A program made the position numbers and the translations under genes. Below the pieces are notes generated by a model, which worked only from the letters and a program-made list of their open reading frames with translations, made no database searches and had not been told where the DNA came from. From assembly GCA_963794995.1 (NCBI GenBank), contig CAWCFV010000002.1, positions 3,348,001 through 3,412,000 on the forward strand: a stretch of DNA of 64,000 nucleotides, written 5' to 3'. This document shows, piece by piece, positions 63,333 through 64,000 of this stretch (position 1 is the first letter of the stretch; each line of letters begins with the position of its first letter). Source of the DNA: CAWCFV01 sp963794995 (GTDB taxonomy: Bacteria; Actinomycetota; Actinomycetes; JACCUZ01).

Positions 63333-64000
63333 CCGAGGTGGTGACCCAGGTCGAGGCCGCCGGCGTTCCCCGGGCTCGCCAGATGCTGGAGCGGGCCCGC
63401 TGGGCCGCCCGGGCGTTCGCGACCTACGACCAGGCGAGCGTGCTGCGCATCGCCGAGGCCGTCGCCGACGTCGCGGAGTCCCGGGCCGAGTTCTACGCCG
63501 AGTGGGCCGTGCGCGAGACCGGCTTCGGCGTGGTGGCGGACAAGGTCGTCAAGAACCGGCTCTGCTCGCGCGGCATCGTCGATGCCTACCGCGACGACGA
63601 CTTCGTGACCCCGCGGGTGGACGCGGCACGCAAGATGGTCGAGGTGCCGCGACCGGCCGGCGTCGTGCTCGCGCTCACCCCGTCGACGAACCCGGTCTGC
63701 ACGGTCTACTTCAAGGTGCTGCTGGCACTGCTCACCCGCAACGCGGTGGTGATCAGTCCGCACCCGTTCGCGAAGGAGTGCTGCGCCGACGCGGCGCGGG
63801 TGCTCGGCGAGGCTGCGGTGGCAGCCGGGGCTCCCGACGGAGTGGTCCAGGTGGTCGACGAGCCCTCGGTCCCCCTGATCGATGCACTGATGACCGACGA
63901 GCGCACCGATGTCATCCTCGCCACCGGCGGAGTCCCCGTGGTGCGCGCCGCCTACTCGTCCGGCAACCCGGCGATCGGGGTCGGGCCGGGCAACGTCCCG
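63329..64000 (+). CDS. Acylating aldehyde dehydrogenase, N-terminal part (continues past window)
   Basis: An aldehyde dehydrogenase-superfamily protein of which 224 codons are visible. It resembles CoA-acylating members (EutE, AdhE N-terminal domain, sulfoacetaldehyde dehydrogenase): VLALTPSTNPVCTVYFKVLLAL and RNAVVISPHPFAKECC hold NAD-binding parts, DVILATGGVPVVRAAYSSGNPAIGVGPGN is the typical loop. The catalytic Cys is expected beyond the end of the window. The product would be an acyl-CoA. The GTG at 63329 overlaps the aminotransferase stop by 4 bp, so the pair turns an amine into an acyl-CoA via the aldehyde. Confidence 0.85.
   Translation, partial: MTEVVTQVEAAGVPRARQMLERARWAARAFATYDQASVLRIAEAVADVAESRAEFYAEWAVRETGFGVVADKVVKNRLCSRGIVDAYRDDDFVTPRVDAARKMVEVPRPAGVVLALTPSTNPVCTVYFKVLLALLTRNAVVISPHPFAKECCADAARVLGEAAVAAGAPDGVVQVVDEPSVPLIDALMTDERTDVILATGGVPVVRAAYSSGNPAIGVGPGNVP

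Noticed and set aside
1..64000. Search for tRNA, rRNA, insertion sequences, integrases and phage genes
   Set aside because: No tRNA-like arm such as GGTTCGAATCC, no rRNA sequence and no transposase or recombinase motifs were seen by eye; a tRNAscan or ISfinder search would be decisive.

Overview
The window is very GC-rich, dense DNA with many GTG starts, 4-bp ATGA/GTGA overlaps and purine-rich Shine-Dalgarno sequences. Gene content (DUF5302, DUF72, DUF1206, DUF4192, an MSMEG_6728-type protein, MEDS and RsbW-like ATPases, a WYL regulator pair, a SARP/LAL-type giant regulator, an EspC-like type VII secretion substrate) points to a free-living, aerobic Actinomycetota of the Geodermatophilus/Nocardioides/Frankia sort; the genus cannot be fixed from this stretch. 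I see no rRNA, tRNA, insertion sequence, integrase, prophage or CRISPR array. No stretch above 300 bp lacks a gene. The DNA looks chromosomal and mostly vertically inherited.

Layout. 1-8 kb: end of an aldo/keto reductase, MFS and EamA transporters, an exported amidase and a GGDEF/EAL c-di-GMP enzyme. 7.4-10.5 kb: a three-gene leftward operon (M20 amidohydrolase, formimidoylglutamate deiminase HutF, GNAT) that fits histidine breakdown. 10.7-16.5 kb: adenylate kinase, DUF72, a MarR-regulated DHA2 multidrug exporter, a LacI regulator and an anti-sigma-like ATPase. 16.6-31.1 kb: glyoxylate and purine metabolism. Glycerate kinase and malate synthase form a leftward operon, and after a MEDS sensor a nine-gene rightward operon encodes xanthine dehydrogenase (three subunits), an 8-oxoguanine/guanine deaminase-type enzyme, allantoinase, allantoicase, a DUF6986-OHCU decarboxylase fusion, hydroxyisourate hydrolase and urate oxidase. 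Together these take purines through urate and allantoin to urea plus ureidoglycolate, and the neighbouring operon can use the resulting glyoxylate.

31-46 kb: a berberine-bridge-type flavoprotein, a 1217-residue SARP/AAA regulator, YaaA, pirin, a second aldo/keto reductase, membrane and hypothetical proteins, an FMN oxidoreductase and a dimethylglycine/sarcosine dehydrogenase-like flavoprotein. A block of six 20-bp tandem repeats starts exactly at a stop codon (41741-41860). 46.7-48.5 kb: a tightly coupled three-gene leftward cassette that looks like a type VII secretion substrate, a pre-toxin-domain polymorphic toxin with an unrecognised C-terminal domain, and its immunity protein. This is the best candidate for an undescribed system here.

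48.6-64 kb: an S4 RNA-binding protein, a cold-shock protein with a structured leader, a GH3 hexosaminidase, a WYL-WYL-phospholipase-D-like operon, glutathione peroxidase, a site-2 protease, a TetR/MMPL divergent pair, and finally an amide/amine catabolic group: formamidase-like protein, APC permease, class-III aminotransferase and acylating aldehyde dehydrogenase (cut by the window end). The last group is divergently arranged around an intergenic region carrying repeated CCGTTGACCGGACCG-like boxes. Several convergent gene pairs end inside small palindromes that contain both stop codons, and one junction (31076-31121) carries a perfect 46-bp palindrome.
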